The translations under genes were made by a program, and so were the position numbers. A DNA stretch of 64,000 bases. Source: Magnolia sinica (Eukaryota > Streptophyta > Magnoliopsida > Magnoliales > Magnoliaceae). This document shows positions 25,473-37,262 of the stretch, one piece after another. Location: NCBI RefSeq assembly GCF_029962835.1, contig NC_080588.1, forward strand, positions 29,993,501-30,057,500. Reading direction: 5' to 3'. How positions within the stretch are numbered: the stretch's first letter is position 1; each line of letters opens with the position of its first letter. The notes below the pieces were generated by a model. It saw only the letters and a list, made by a program, of their open reading frames with translations, searched no databases and had not been told where the DNA came from.

Positions 25473-28400
25473 CCTACTAATGATGTCCCAAAATAATCAG
25501 ATTATCAATGACATCACTATAGTTACTTTACTAAAATGAATTGCACCGTCTGATCATCGTTAACGTAAATCAACGGTTATAGATCATTAGTTAGTCATTA
25601 GAATGTGATCCTATGCTCATAGCCCATTTGAGTCTTGGGATTTCATTAGTTCAGGCAAAGTATATGCTTAAATGGATTTGATAAAACCATAGTTTCAACA
25701 TTCACACATCAACTAAGGATTTGAATCCAAGATGCCAAACATAACCAAATACCTAAGGGATCTCGATTCCAGGGATTCCCAAGTGCAAAGGATCCCAAAA
25801 CCAAGAAATCCCAAGTCCAAGAGGTTTCCACCCTCACATTTTCCTATGGTGTGGCCCACCTGAGATCCGGATCAGCTTGAGTTTTGGGCCCATGGCCTAA
25901 CATGATCTGACAAGACGGATGAATGGAGTAGATAGGATACATACATCATGTAGGGTCCCACGTGTGGGGGCAGCCCAAGGAGGCTTCTGCCCTCACATCA
26001 CTGGGCAAAACTGCCCAGTAACACCCTTCTTTTGTTGTTTCTCTTTTTCTTTTTCTTTTTTCTTTTTTATTTTAATACTATCAGTATAGGCCCCATGTGG
26101 ATCTTATACTCCATTCACCATGTAGTCCATCTCGAGAGGGTCAAATGGGCTCTAATTTAAGTTGATTTTGACGAACAGAGACTCCACAATGGGTATTGGA
26201 AGATTTCAACAAAAGGGCATTGTTGTCTTTAGTACGACCTACTCTAGACTCAGATTTACCTCAAATTTTGGCCCATGGCCTGAAATTATCTGAAGTAGAT
26301 TATGAACGATGTGGATTAAACACATTTATCATGGTGGGGTCCACGTGTGGGGGTAGCCCAACGAGGCTTCTGCCCTAACCGTCACTAGGCAATAACGCCT
26401 AATGACATCCTTTTTGTTTCTTTTTGTTTCTTCATTTTTTTTAAATCTAATTTTCTACTATGTGGGGTCCACTAGTGGATAATCCATTTCGTCCATTATA
26501 TCGGCCAGCTCTCTATGGACCAAAGGAGTTCAATGATGGATAGGTCCACCACCTACACACACAACAGTCAGGCAAAGAAAGTTCTAACAGGGGGACTTTA
26601 TTTCCCTCGGAGCGGTCAACTAGGAACTCGGATCTGTGTCATTTTCCATCTCATAGTCTAAAACGACATGGAGAAGGTGGTAGATGGCGTGGATTAAAAA
26701 CAAATACATCGAGATGGGGTCCATGGTTAGGACGCCCCCACCCCATGTCCGCATGGCTGACGTGCTACTTCCATCGTCGGTTGTGGATGGTCCACTTGAT
26801 GGTTGGATTGGCTAGATTTTTGGGCTCCACGATTAAAATGAGCCAGCAGATGGATAGATGGTGTGGATCTAAGAAATACATCGATATGGGTCCCACGAGT
26901 GAAAACTCACTCTAAACCTCCTATACAAAGTAAGAAATGACGGTGGGTAACCCAGCCCCTTAGTATTTGTGGTATGGCCCACCCGGGATTTAGATTAGCT
27001 TCATTTTTTAGCTCAGCACTCAAAATGAGAAGGGAAATCGGATGGACGGTGTGGATGATACACACACACACACACATCATGATGGGGTCCATGAGAGAAG
27101 CCCACATGGTGGCTTTGGAAGGTAAATGGTGCCTGAGATATGTCTCTGAACATTGTTGTGTTCAGCGACGACGGTGCCACTACCCCTCTCACTCTCTTGT
27201 GTTTTAAGGATGAGGTAGGGCCCACCTAGGAAATCCACTCCATCCATTTGAATGTCCAATTCATGGTGGGTCCAAGAAGCTTTGGATCACATTCATTTTT
27301 TTTTATATTTTCACAATTCAAGTGTGCTTACACAATCAACTGGCTTAAATAGAAAGGGCCACACAAGGTGGTCCATGCTATGATAGCGTGTGGGACAATC
27401 TCTCCAATAGCGTGGCCCACTTGTGGGTCCCACAATACCATGAGAATAAGAAAAGAAATGGAAAGGAAGAGAAATAAATCCAGCCATCGGGATGGCCCCC
27501 CGCCACTATGGGGTCCACCACATACTCAATATATAATCAAGGTGGGTCCCACCCTTATGAGCCCACCAAAATAAAGAAATCACAAAGAATGGGAGGGTTT
27601 TAAACCTCCATGCACTCACTTAAAAAGATGGACGGTTGGATCGTCTCAAATCGGCGATCGGATGGCCCATCAAACTCCTCTTCACCCCTAATCTTCTTTA
27701 ATCTCACTTTTCTCTTTTAGTTACCGTCTTTATCCCTCATAACCCTCTCTCAAGCTCTCTTTCTAATCTCCCCTAAACACTCTCTTTTCTCTTAATCTCT
27801 CTCTACTCTTTCTTTCTTTTCTCTCTTTCTCTCTTAATCTCTCCCTAATCTTTCTAATATTTCTCTCTCTCTCTTAATCTCTCTCTACTCTTGCTAGGAA
27901 ATGGTAAAAATGAGAGGGAGGTAGGGAGTTTTTGTGGTAGAGATTTTAGGATAGGGAGAGAATAAGGGGAAGACGGAGGGGTAAAATGGGAAGAAAAATA
28001 AGAAAAGAATGATGGCTAGCTTAAGTAGGGGTATGAGTTGTATGAAAAAGGTATGTGTTTGTTTGACTAATGGGGAGAGGGTGACATGAGTAATTGATGG
28101 ATTGATTGATTTGACAACATGGGGATTTGTGCAAGTGAGGCCAGCATGCATTGCGCTGTGCCACCTCGGATTGTGCCAAAATTGTAACTTCTAATCTAAG
28201 GGTTGAAATGGGGCGTGCCACGCAGTGTTGGAATCGTAACGCCCATGCGGTCATTAGGGTACAAGTGTCGGGGTATCACAGTACAAAAGTAGGATAACAA
28301 TAAAAACTCGCCGATCTGGTCCACCAGGAACGTGCCGTTGTTTAAGTAGAAGAGTACGGAAGGTCTCGTGAGGTTACGGGTCTCTCTCTCATCCAACATG

Positions 28401-28559
28401 CAACAACCAGCGGCCCATCAGGTGCCGTTTTTTTTTTTTTTTTTTTTTAAATGTTAAGAGGATTGAGATGGAAGGAAGCAGGTTGCGGACTGAGTAAACT
28501 CTATGAGGTCCACCATGATTTATGTATTTTATCCCCTCTGTCCATCCATTTTATCCCCA

Positions 28560-28795
28560 CCATCTAGCCCGATGACTCGATCTGAATCGGTGCCAACTTG
28601 ATCCGACTTGGTATTTCTGACTGGGTCGAACTTGGTTTGGATCAGCCCAACCCAAACCTGGACTCGAATCGACTAAGGCATGCTGGACTTAGTACCGAGT
28701 CAGATTGAGTTCGAGTCAAGCATTTTTCAAAACCGGATCGAGGCGGGTTGGACCTAACTCGGTCCGACTCGATGCCCACCTCTAATTATAATTTG
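28560..28795 (-). repeat. Degenerate CGACTCG-rich stretch, inverted
   Basis: Imperfect gactcg/acttgg/gtcgaac units. Its reverse complement begins 'aattagaggtgggcatcg', like the left-hand copy at 7838 ('aattagagctgggcacg'). Confidence 0.6.
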
Positions 28796-28842
28796 AGGGT
28801 TATCTTGGCCCACCTCTAATTATAATTTGAGGGTTATCTTGA
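28775..28842. repeat. 34-bp tandem duplication
   Basis: The unit beginning 'cccacctctaattataattt' occurs twice head to tail with almost no change, so the duplication is recent. Confidence 0.9.
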
Positions 28843-29999
28843 CCGTTGATTCAAAAGGGGAGATTAGATCCCTTCTACTTCGGTCGTGGTTAGGTGGACC
28901 TTTGGACATAAACAGTCCACTTTCAACTCTCCAAACCATCATTATAGTATCAGAGCATCATGAGACCGATTATAATTTTAGAGAAATCACATTGAAGTGT
29001 CTACCTAAAACCCAAATTTTTTTTATTTTATTAATGCTTTTTATTTGATTAATATATGGATGATCATTAGTCCTTTTCTAATTATAATGCTATCCATAAT
29101 CACTTTAATCAAGTGGACCGAAATATGGTCTCGAGCCCATTAACCATGAATGAGACTTTTAATGAATTTAGTGATACCATTTAATTCCATTTTTTTTTGT
29201 ATCAAATTAAAAGTATCATAGGACAGTGCAAATGTACCTTATATTTGTGTATAAAACAAGATGAGGTCAGATGAAAGCCTAAGTTATGCATATCTTATTA
29301 AGGGCCTTTAATTGGCCATGCATTAAGAAGTGACATGAAAATTTTCAACGAGAACTAACTGATGGTACGGTCACCTGTAATGATGATGATCAATATATAA
29401 AATAAAATAAAAAGCATATAATAATAAATTTTCGAATTTAATCAACATGTTATTGGGTTTTGATATTATGGTCATGTCTTGTAATTTGATCATACAAGGT
29501 GAGCCACATTTTATGTTGCATATGCCCAAAAATGGGTACTTTATTACAAAATTAGTGCACCTGCTGAGTGTAGATCTCTCTTGATAATTGTTCTATCACT
29601 ATTGATCACGCTAGCCTTGGAGACATTTTAATGGAATGATGACGGTTGACTTTTGAGTCGCTGCTAACTAATAAAACCTGAAATCTAGGATACATCATAA
29701 AATTAGGGCATTAAATAATCCCCAACTTGAGTAACTTCTGTGGTTGGTCTACGGGCGGGGGAGATCCAGGTAAGGACCTCGGAGAGGGAGCAGGAAAGGG
29801 TTAGGCACCGTATCTACCTGTAACGAACTATACTGTCTCTATTTTATGGGATTAAGATAATTAGCTGGTGCAGAGTATCCCATCCATGAGGGGCCCTACG
29901 TTTGGTGATGTGACGGATCCCACCCCAGCAGAGGAGATTTCCTAGAAATATACCAAAATGAATTGTACAATACCAGACTACAGACAGGAGATGAAATAC

Positions 30000-30264
30000 A
30001 GCCAAACATTTAGGTTTAGGATCTTTCACTCTTGAAATCCACAGTGGGACCCATTGGATCAATGGTCTGGATCACCAAACGGTGGGGATCAAGATGTTCA
30101 GAATCCTGGCAAGGTCATATGTACAAAACCAGCACATAATAGTAAATAGGAACTCTGTAAAGTCACAATACAACCGCAAAGAAGAGAACATTTCAGAGTC
30201 ATCATACACATGAAAAGACGCCAAGATCAGCTGGGCTACCCTCTCTTCTCACATCCACAGCCGT
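30000..30264 (-). other. Probable 3' UTR of SNARE gene
   Basis: Sequence directly after the TAG stop on '-', T-rich with 'gttgtattgtgac' and 'tttgtacatatg'. The poly(A) site cannot be fixed by eye. Confidence 0.4.
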
Positions 30265-32032
30265 CTATTTCCCAAGCAAGCGACGTCCTCGTTGGTTGGC
30301 ACCTTTTACCCTGGAGTTCAATTCCTCCACATCATCATGGAGATGATCCAGAGCTTTGTTCTGCCTGCAGTTATCAGAACCAAATAACTAAGAACACACC
30401 TCCAAATAAAAGAAATGAACAGATGGTAATTTTAGAATCCATGAGGGAAAAATACCCTGAGAACAAACAGGGTTCTTTAAACATGGGACCCAATATTCTA
30501 TCAGTTTCAGTTTTACAGGATTCCTTCCACAGAACTTTGTTGACATGGCGGAGGGCCCACCATTCACAACCCCATCAGTTCTAACTGGATCTTCCCCTGT
30601 CAGATTCCATACTAGCCCTACACTACTCTAGTCATTTAGAGCACATTTGGTTGCACCAAATATCATGAAAATTTGCACCAAATTGAATTGACTAGTCAAG
30701 AAAGATAACTAAATTTCATGATTTTGGGACACCCAAACACATCCTTAGTTGTCATAGTAAATGAAAAATAATAGACAATGTAGATCTTATCGGTCCCGAC
30801 AATGAAGCTGAATGCTCAACAAAACAAAAACAAAACAAAAAATAAAAAGGCAATAGGTTTCTCAAATGGGACGACAAAATCTGAATTTTGAGGGGGAAAA
30901 AAAAAAAAAAGGAACTAAGCCCTCCCAAATACATTAAACCTTTATAACATATCAAGCAGAAAATGCCTTAATGAATAGTGTCCGCGGGGGGGTGTTGGGG
31001 GTTATTTATTTATTTCTGGGAAAGTTGTTCTTAACTTGATTTCAACCATTCCTTTCAAAGTATTGCAAATCAAAACTTAATGGGAGAGAAGTTGAAGATC
31101 AAAAGGTTTGTGGGCCGGAAGTTCTGAAGTAAGAAAAATTATACAAAAATATCTTTTCTTGATTCTTTTTGCATGGATTTGAGTGGAAAATCGTGAGTAG
31201 TGGATGGAAATGGGAAATTTTGGGAAAAGTTAAAAAGTTCCTCATTTTCTTACCTAAATTAAATAATAAGGGATCCAATTCTTAACATGATGGACGAGGG
31301 TTGGCTGATCTATCGATTCTTGTTGATCTCTCGATTTTTAAATTTTTTAATTATTTATATTTTCGAAAATTAAAAAATTGTTTAATTTGGGAAAAAATAA
31401 TTTCAACTTTTTTTAGTTTTTGTTTTGTTTTAATGTGTTTCTTATTTATGGTTTCATGTTTACAATCAATGCATTGCATTTGTCGAGGAAAAATTAGTTG
31501 TTTTTTTTTTTTTTTTTAAAGACACAAGGTGTCCCCACCTCTTTTTGAAGTGAGACTAATCCTTGCGGATACACGCAATCACCCACAACCACGTGTATTG
31601 GGTAAAGCCAAGGAGGGGAATCGAACCCTCACCTATAGGGAGCAAACCTACGGTGAAGACCATTCACCCAAACCTCGTTGGGTAAAAAATAAAATTCTAT
31701 TTATTTAAAAAATTACTTTCAATTTGACACGTGCGTGCGCGCGCGCGCACACACACATATATAGAGAGAGATGCTCGCACACAACTAATTATACATCCAA
31801 CTAGTTCTCCTGATTTGAGTAATTAATGTTAATAAATGTCGGACATAAAAGTTATTTAAGATAACTTTAGAAAAGGGGTAGGTGGCTAAGATGGGCCCGC
31901 CATGGTATTAATGTTACATAGGAAAAGGCCAACCCTCCAAACTGGTTGGACATTTATCTTAAATAACTTTTCTGTCCACCATTTATTAACATTAATTACT
32001 CCTCAAATGAGGAGAACAAATTGAACGTACAA

Positions 32033-32068
<36 letters not shown>

Positions 32069-34683
32069 ATACCATTGAATTGAGTTATAATCAATTTACA
32101 GAAGGCCTATGTGTTGAAATGGCATTCAATGGCATTTTGGCCAATTTCAATTATATTAAGGTTTTCATTTAGTTGCAAAGGCCTAAATGTATGCCTCCTT
32201 GCTTGTAGCAACCAATTATTTATCTCTAAATAACAAATCATCTTGGAAGTTATAGCTTCCCTTTGGGCATGTTTTGCCTATGGTAGAAGAGAGGAAATGA
32301 TTGATCACTAGATTCAACTAGTGGATTGTTGGGCATCTTTCCGATGGTCTTGGTTAAATCTATTGCGGTTATTTTACAGCACTCATGGATCCAGATCTAC
32401 ACAAAATTGCGAACCATATCAGCCCACTACTTACCTCCTTGCGAACCCCTTTGCATTATTTATCATATGAATAATAGAAAAGGGATGTCAACTCATGTGA
32501 TGCAGATGAAGTAACTTGCCTTTCTATCTCAGTTCCCATATCAACAGCCATATCCTTCAGCTGATCCAACACATTACTTAAATCCAAAAGGCCATCGTCT
32601 TGCTTTGCCTTCTCCACCTATTTTAGGCAAGCCAACAATAGATTGATAACACTGTAACAGTGAAATAGGAAGGAAAAAGAAGAAGAAGAAGAAAACAAAG
32701 AAATCATTATATATTCAGTTCTCCAATGGATAACCACCAACACAGACCTCAACTTGTTCAAGTGCAGTTGATGGGGCAGACGGGTTTTGTCGAGCATTTG
32801 ATTTTCCTTTGGGACTACGTGCTAATCCCAACCTTTCCCTCTGCTCTAAATGGTTTCCCCTTCTTTTAAAAGAATCATCTGCGCACCAGAGCACCAAATC
32901 ATATCCAAAAATTGATCAGATAAAGCAAATCCAACAATCACAAGTTCTATCGAGCTTACCTCTTGTAATCACGGGCCCAGTAATTGCACGAGCTTTCTTT
33001 GGCTTCCAAGTCTTAGAGAACATGCCCCCAAGACTTCCCAAGAGCTTCTCACCCTGAAAACAACGTTAAATAATCAGGAATATTTCCCCCCTTAGAAACG
33101 ATAGCCTACTTTGTTTACACATGATCATGTCAGTCATCAAAGATGGAAACAGAATTTCAGGCTTCCATCAAATGTTGAAAAGTCAGAACCACATGATAAA
33201 TTGGTTCAGCCAATTGTTCTTATTAAACCAGACTTTAGAGTCAACACTGGGAAGCAGCATCGTGGTCCAAGTTAGTTCAGCAACTTCCACACATTTATGC
33301 ATTTGTTCCATCACTTCCATCTTCAATCTCAGAAGCAAAGCAACAAATAAAAATAAGACGCATACTTCTGGTATGAAGCCAACCCCAATTATTTGCTATA
33401 GAGCTTAGATGGCCAACTTGGTACTTCTAACTTACCCTTGGCTTCACTAATTCATTAAGAACACATAGTTCTTAGTTACAGGTTTGTTTTAGGTTTGATC
33501 TTTTGCATTTAAGCTCTGGAAGACTAGTTTTTCACCACTATTGACTCACTGACCAGCCACTTTCTTGGTCTTGAAGGTTTTATCCGCATCATATTCTATA
33601 TCAATATTATATAACTAGACAAGCCTGGAGAGAGGGTTGTGTCAGTTTGGCAGCCGGTGTCCAAACTCCGGCCACAGCTTTTCTCATGAATCCTGACAAT
33701 CCGAGATTCGAAGCGTTTTCATTGATGATGTGGTCCTTGATAGAGTGGAATGTTGGAACAGGATTCGCATAGCCAGCCCAATTAGATGGGATGAGGCCTA
33801 GATGATGATGATACGCTATAGAAAAATGTTTCCAGGCATTGAACTCTTTTGGGCTACAAATAACACCAAAAACAAGAAAACGAAATGCTTTGTCCCAAAT
33901 CCCATGTCAATGCATGTCCAACCATCTCAGTAATTCAGACAATGGAGTTTATTTGTCAAGGGTTAAAGTATGGTCTAAAAGTGGTACTATCGCCTGATAC
34001 GGACTCATTCATTTCATCCATAAATAAACGATATAGCTGTATTTGCACATATCGGCATATATGGGTTGTGATATGGAGCAATATAACCCGGTTTCAGTGG
34101 CGAGTAACATGGAGCACTAAAACCACTTCAATCCTTGGTCCTCATTGCATATAGTTCACTGCCATCTCATAAGCTTTTTCTCAATCCAAGCTACAGTAGA
34201 TTATTTATGACCGAACAAAAGAGTTACCATGCTGAGGTCATGATCAATGTTGGCAGCAGTCATATGGGTCCTGGTGATTTGCTCTCCCTGTTGATGCAAG
34301 GTGATCAGAGTGTTTGTAGCGTCTTCTCTAATGTCCTCAGCGATCTTCAGGCAGCCATTGACAGCCTTTGTAGTCTCTTCGGCCTTGTACACTGCATAGT
34401 TCTCCAGCTCTTGCACTGTCTGGTTCTCTAATCCACCCGAGTCATGGAAGCCATTCTTGTATCGGTTTTTTGCAGCAGAAGAGGCTCCTCCACTTGCATC
34501 ATCATTAGAAGGGGTGGTTTTGGAATTCGCTTTGCTGGTTATAGGAGCAGAAGATGCTTTCCCAGGTTTAGAGGTTTGATGTATATCAGAATCAGAGTCT
34601 GAATCGAATGGGTTAGAGGAAGCTGAGAACCCAGATTCCACGGACCGCTGCTTGGGATTCTTACCAATTGGTGTTTTTGTCAT
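30265..34683 (-). CDS. SNAP33: SNAP33-like Qb+Qc SNARE (SNAP25 family)
   Basis: Plant SNAP33-type t-SNAREs pair with syntaxins (such as SYP1 proteins) and VAMPs to fuse vesicles with the plasma membrane or cell plate. Five coding exons on '-' join in frame to 292 residues: 34228-34683, 32960-33053, 32748-32878, 32520-32617 and 30265-30364 (stop TAG at 30265-30267). Arabidopsis SNAP33 is about 300 residues. Exon 1 has a Ser/Asp-rich N-terminus with NPFDSDSDSD, then the Qb SNARE helix (about 82-150, zero-layer Gln near 135). Exon 2 gives GEKLLGSLGGMFSKTWKPKK. Exons 4-5 give the Qc helix (about 233-290, zero-layer Gln near 261) ending RRLLGK. No membrane segment is present, as expected. Introns 1-3 have GT-AG ends; intron 4 uses a GC donor (AG/GCAAGT). 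The start is the first ATG of the open frame. Every splice phase closes, so the gene looks intact. The name follows the family; the paralogue (SNAP29/30/33) is not settled. Confidence 0.93.
31500..31690 (-). mobile_element. tRNA-derived SINE in intron 4
   Basis: On '-' it reads from a tRNA-like head to a poly(A) tail (poly-T on '+', 31500-31517). A pol III B box GGTTCGATTCC lies at 31617-31627, flanked by GAGG and CCTCC as in a tRNA T-arm. A loose A-box-like stretch ('tgggtgaatggtcttcaccg') lies upstream. At about 190 bp it fits a plant SINE. It is not a functional tRNA gene. Confidence 0.75.
31732..31764. repeat. Alternating purine-pyrimidine tract
   Basis: GTGCGTGCGCGCGCGCGCACACACACATATAT-type tract next to the SINE, of Z-DNA-prone composition, followed by a GA run. 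Confidence 0.8.
31787..32034. mobile_element. MITE in intron 4
   Basis: About 248 bp with terminal inverted repeats of about 60-75 bp. The left arm contains 'gagtaattaatgttaataaa', then ATGTCGGACATAAAAGTTAT; the right arm is its near-perfect inverse. The centre is short and non-coding. The target duplication could not be fixed, because the right end abuts a (CT)n run. The superfamily is unknown. Confidence 0.85.
32036..32067. repeat. (CT)n microsatellite
   Basis: About 16 CT units directly beside the MITE. Confidence 0.95.
33610..33815 (+). mobile_element. RTE-type LINE or SINE 3' tail in intron 1
   Basis: The end 'cgcatagccagcccaattag' followed by ATGGGATGAGGCCTAGATGATGATGAT resembles the conserved 3' terminus plus microsatellite tail of plant RTE non-LTR elements (and SINEs that share it), as I remember them. 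Upstream 'ctggagagagggttgtgtca' is a plausible part of the same UTR. No reverse transcriptase is present, so this is a 5'-truncated copy. Confidence 0.55.
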
Positions 34684-36680
34684 TGCAGTTTTGGACGTAT
34701 GAGTAGGAACAAAAGATTGAGAAAGTTAATTGGGTAAAAGAGACTGGGAAATAAGAAACTGAAGTCCAGGCAGTACTTTAACAAAGATACCTGAGAACAC
34801 AAATAAGATTGGTTTTTAAGAGGCTGTTAGTAAGAAAAATAGCAGGAACCCAAAAAAAAAAAGTTTAGCAACAGGAAATAAAGTGAAAAATTAAAAAGTT
34901 TATCATTTGTTTCCATTCAAGTTATCTGCAGAAACCATTGACCATGTGGGGCTTTACCCGGATAGAATAATCTAACCCCTTCAACTGAGGATTTTTCAGA
35001 AATAAATGGATGGTCAACAGAACTTGGTTGACATGTTTCTTAACCGTGTATTTACCATTCCTCAAATGTCCTCCATACTAATTGTTTAGATTGTTCAATC
35101 TGTGTGGATTTTTTTGGGCTGTGGCCCATCAAAGGTGCAACCTGTAGGGTAATCCACTGGGACCTGTTTACGAATGTGTCACGAGTGCCAAGTCCAATTG
35201 CTGCTAAAGAACTTGGATATATATCCATAAAAGTAGTCTATCTCAGAAAGAAAACATATTAACGAAAAATAGAGAATCAAAGCAAGGATCAGGGGGCATA
35301 AATTTCATAAAGAAAACAAGGTGAAGAAGAAGAAAAGGACCGATTACAGATGGAACACTGGATCAAAATTAAAATGCAGAAGCAAAAGAGGAGGAAAAAG
35401 GAAGATTATAAATTCTATTTGGAAATCCGAAATTAAAGTAATGAAACTCAATGAGAACAATGAGAACAAGATAGCAAACAGAAAAATCAACATAAAAATA
35501 ATAATAATAATAATAATAATAATATAAAAACCACCAAAGATCAAAGGATGAATATAGTATTCTCACTCAAACCAAGGGTTTGCCCATGGTTCTTTAATCC
35601 AGAGTCTCGGACCATTTGTTTGTGCATCCTTAAACATCCAACATTAGAATATCAGGATTCTCCTATTTATGATATTTGTGGGAGAGTATTTCCATCCATG
35701 GCAGGATGCAACAGAAGAACATTAAGGGTAGTGGAACCATGGACCCCAATTGTCATAACTGGAAAACAGATTATACATTGAAAAAGACTTGGTTCAAGGA
35801 TCAGATAGTTCCTATAGTCAAAACCTACAAAAATGGAAAGAAAAAACTGAATGGGTGTGTATTTGGTTCAACCAAATTGAATAATATTTCATGATTAATC
35901 AGTCTAACTTGTTTCATGGCATTTAGTGCAACCAAACACACTCCAAACATCCCAACAAGAAACTGGCACGAATCCAAAAAGAAGAAAATCATAAAAATAA
36001 ATATGAAAAATAGAAATCATCCATCCAACAATGAGAGGCGGCTTTGCATGCCATACACGGATTTTCAATTCTAACAATTAGTACCCCATTTTTTTCCTTG
36101 ATCCAGACCGTTGGGCTGTTAAGTCCCATCCCCAATTACCATTGCCAAAAAAATAAAAATAAACCTTCCAACGGAACAATCGTAACCTTTCAATTTTATG
36201 AAAAACGAACAGCTGATTAGCGAACTGAAGAAAGTCCCAAGATTGGCCGGAAGACATATCTGGGTCATGGTCCATCCAGGGTAAATCGCAACAGAACAAC
36301 GGTCAGGATTACCCAACCGCGTGGGCTCCATGTGTCCCCATACAATCCCTCCATACAGCCAATACCCAGAAGGAAAAAAAAAAAACCTTTTTTTGAAAAG
36401 AGTGACATGAAAAGATGGGGTTATGGGATGATACCTGGAATAATAAAAAAATCCCCCCCAAGAAGGAGAGGATTGGAAGAGAAGAGATGAGAAGACAAAG
36501 AACATAGATGGAAAGGAGAAAAGAGGAGCAAATGGTTATTTTAGGAGGGTCAAAATAATCAGAAGGAAGGGGTTTTGAAAAGGAAAAGTTCTTGTTAGTG
36601 ATGGAAGGTGGTGAGAATGTGGGGAAATCCATAGACGGCCCTTTGAACAAATCAAACCTGGAGAGAGAGCCCTAGAAGCT
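34684..36680 (-). promoter_or_regulatory. SNARE gene upstream region, possible 5' UTR exon
   Basis: Upstream on '-' of the SNARE start. GAGAGAG/CTCTCTC and a short open frame (36309-36650) near 36650 could belong to a spliced 5' leader, common in this family, but no splice pair could be assigned. An (ATA)n run is at 35496-35523. No other gene was recognised in this stretch. Confidence 0.3.
35496..35523. repeat. (ATA)n microsatellite
   Basis: About nine ATA units. Confidence 0.95.
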
Positions 36681-36779
36681 TCCCAGGGCAGTTAGGATTT
36701 TTTTTAGGTCAATCCTAACCGTTCATTTGATAGCCTCGCGGTCGATTAAAGAGAACATTCCAAAGCGGATTGCGTCCTA

Positions 36780-37262
36780 CCACTGTCTGTACAAATCGGT
36801 CCAACAGGGGTCCGTGGGGCCCACCATGATGTATGGGTTTTATCCACGTCGTTCATCCATTTTTCTTTACCATTTTAGGAAGTGAAATAAAAATGAGGGA
36901 TTTAAATCTCAAGTGGGCCACACAGTGGGGATTGAACGCCTACCGTTGAAAGCTTCTAGGGGGCCACAGAAATTTTGGATCAAGATAAAATTTGTATTTT
37001 CACTTCATCCATGTTTTTTTGACGTTATGAACAGTTTTGATGGAAAATAAACATCACATTGGTCCCTAGGAATATTTCAACGGTGGCAGTGATTATCACT
37101 GCTGCTTCCTGTGCTGTGTTCGAACTGATCCTTCAACCTGCCTCCTTTTTGTATACCCACTAGGAAATGATCTAAAATAATGGATGAACGGCGTAGATAA
37201 AACCCATACATCATGGTGGGTCCCAGATAGCCCCTGCCCGGACCGATTTCTGTTCAGTGGGG
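36780..37262. mobile_element. Terminal-inverted-repeat element A
   Basis: The left arm from 'cactgtctgtacaaatcgg' through GGGGCCCACCATGATGTATG to GTTCATCCATTTTT is mirrored by the right arm (37180-37262: GGATGAACGGCG, then CATACATCATGGTGGGTCCC, 'ggaccgatttctg'). It is about 480 bp and non-coding. The same internal phrases ('ttttggatcaag', 'gaaaataaacatcac') occur in element B and in fragments near 1600, 1970 and 53800, so it is a high-copy DNA transposon family. No clear target duplication. Confidence 0.7.

Larger units (their letters stand above)
8247..28392 (-). mobile_element. Old family-1 LTR broken by three insertions
   Basis: The left end ('caccccaaattcgggaatcagg') matches the 3' terminus of the family-1 LTR on '-'. 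The right end ('gaggttacgggtct', 28362-28385) matches its 5' start. Removing the insertions at 8547-14135, 15102-19777 and 20118-25467, with one copy of each target duplication, leaves segments 8247-8546, 14141-15096, 19783-20112 and 25473-28392. Together they give about 4.5 kb, close to other family-1 LTRs. Collinear landmarks are the 'ataagcttac' block (14195), the 'gggtctagta' block (14430), GGGCCC-rich DNA (25850-27570) and the CT-rich leader (27680-27890). No target duplication could be seen for this oldest layer, because both ends run into TC repeats. Confidence 0.7.
28393..29990. other. Intergenic DNA, no gene seen
   Basis: A poly-T run (28425-28448), the degenerate CGACTCG stretch (28560-28795), a 34-bp tandem duplication (28775-28842), then ordinary AT-rich sequence. 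No LTR, ORF or RNA gene was recognised between 28850 and 29990. The last part probably holds the region downstream of the SNARE gene. Confidence 0.6.

Noticed and set aside
31600..31690. tRNA gene
   Set aside because: The B box is good, but there is no cloverleaf and a poly(A) tail follows; it is a SINE.
36309..36650. 113-codon ORF on '-' upstream of the SNARE gene
   Set aside because: Phe/Ser/Pro-rich with no domain; more likely leader or promoter DNA of the SNARE gene.
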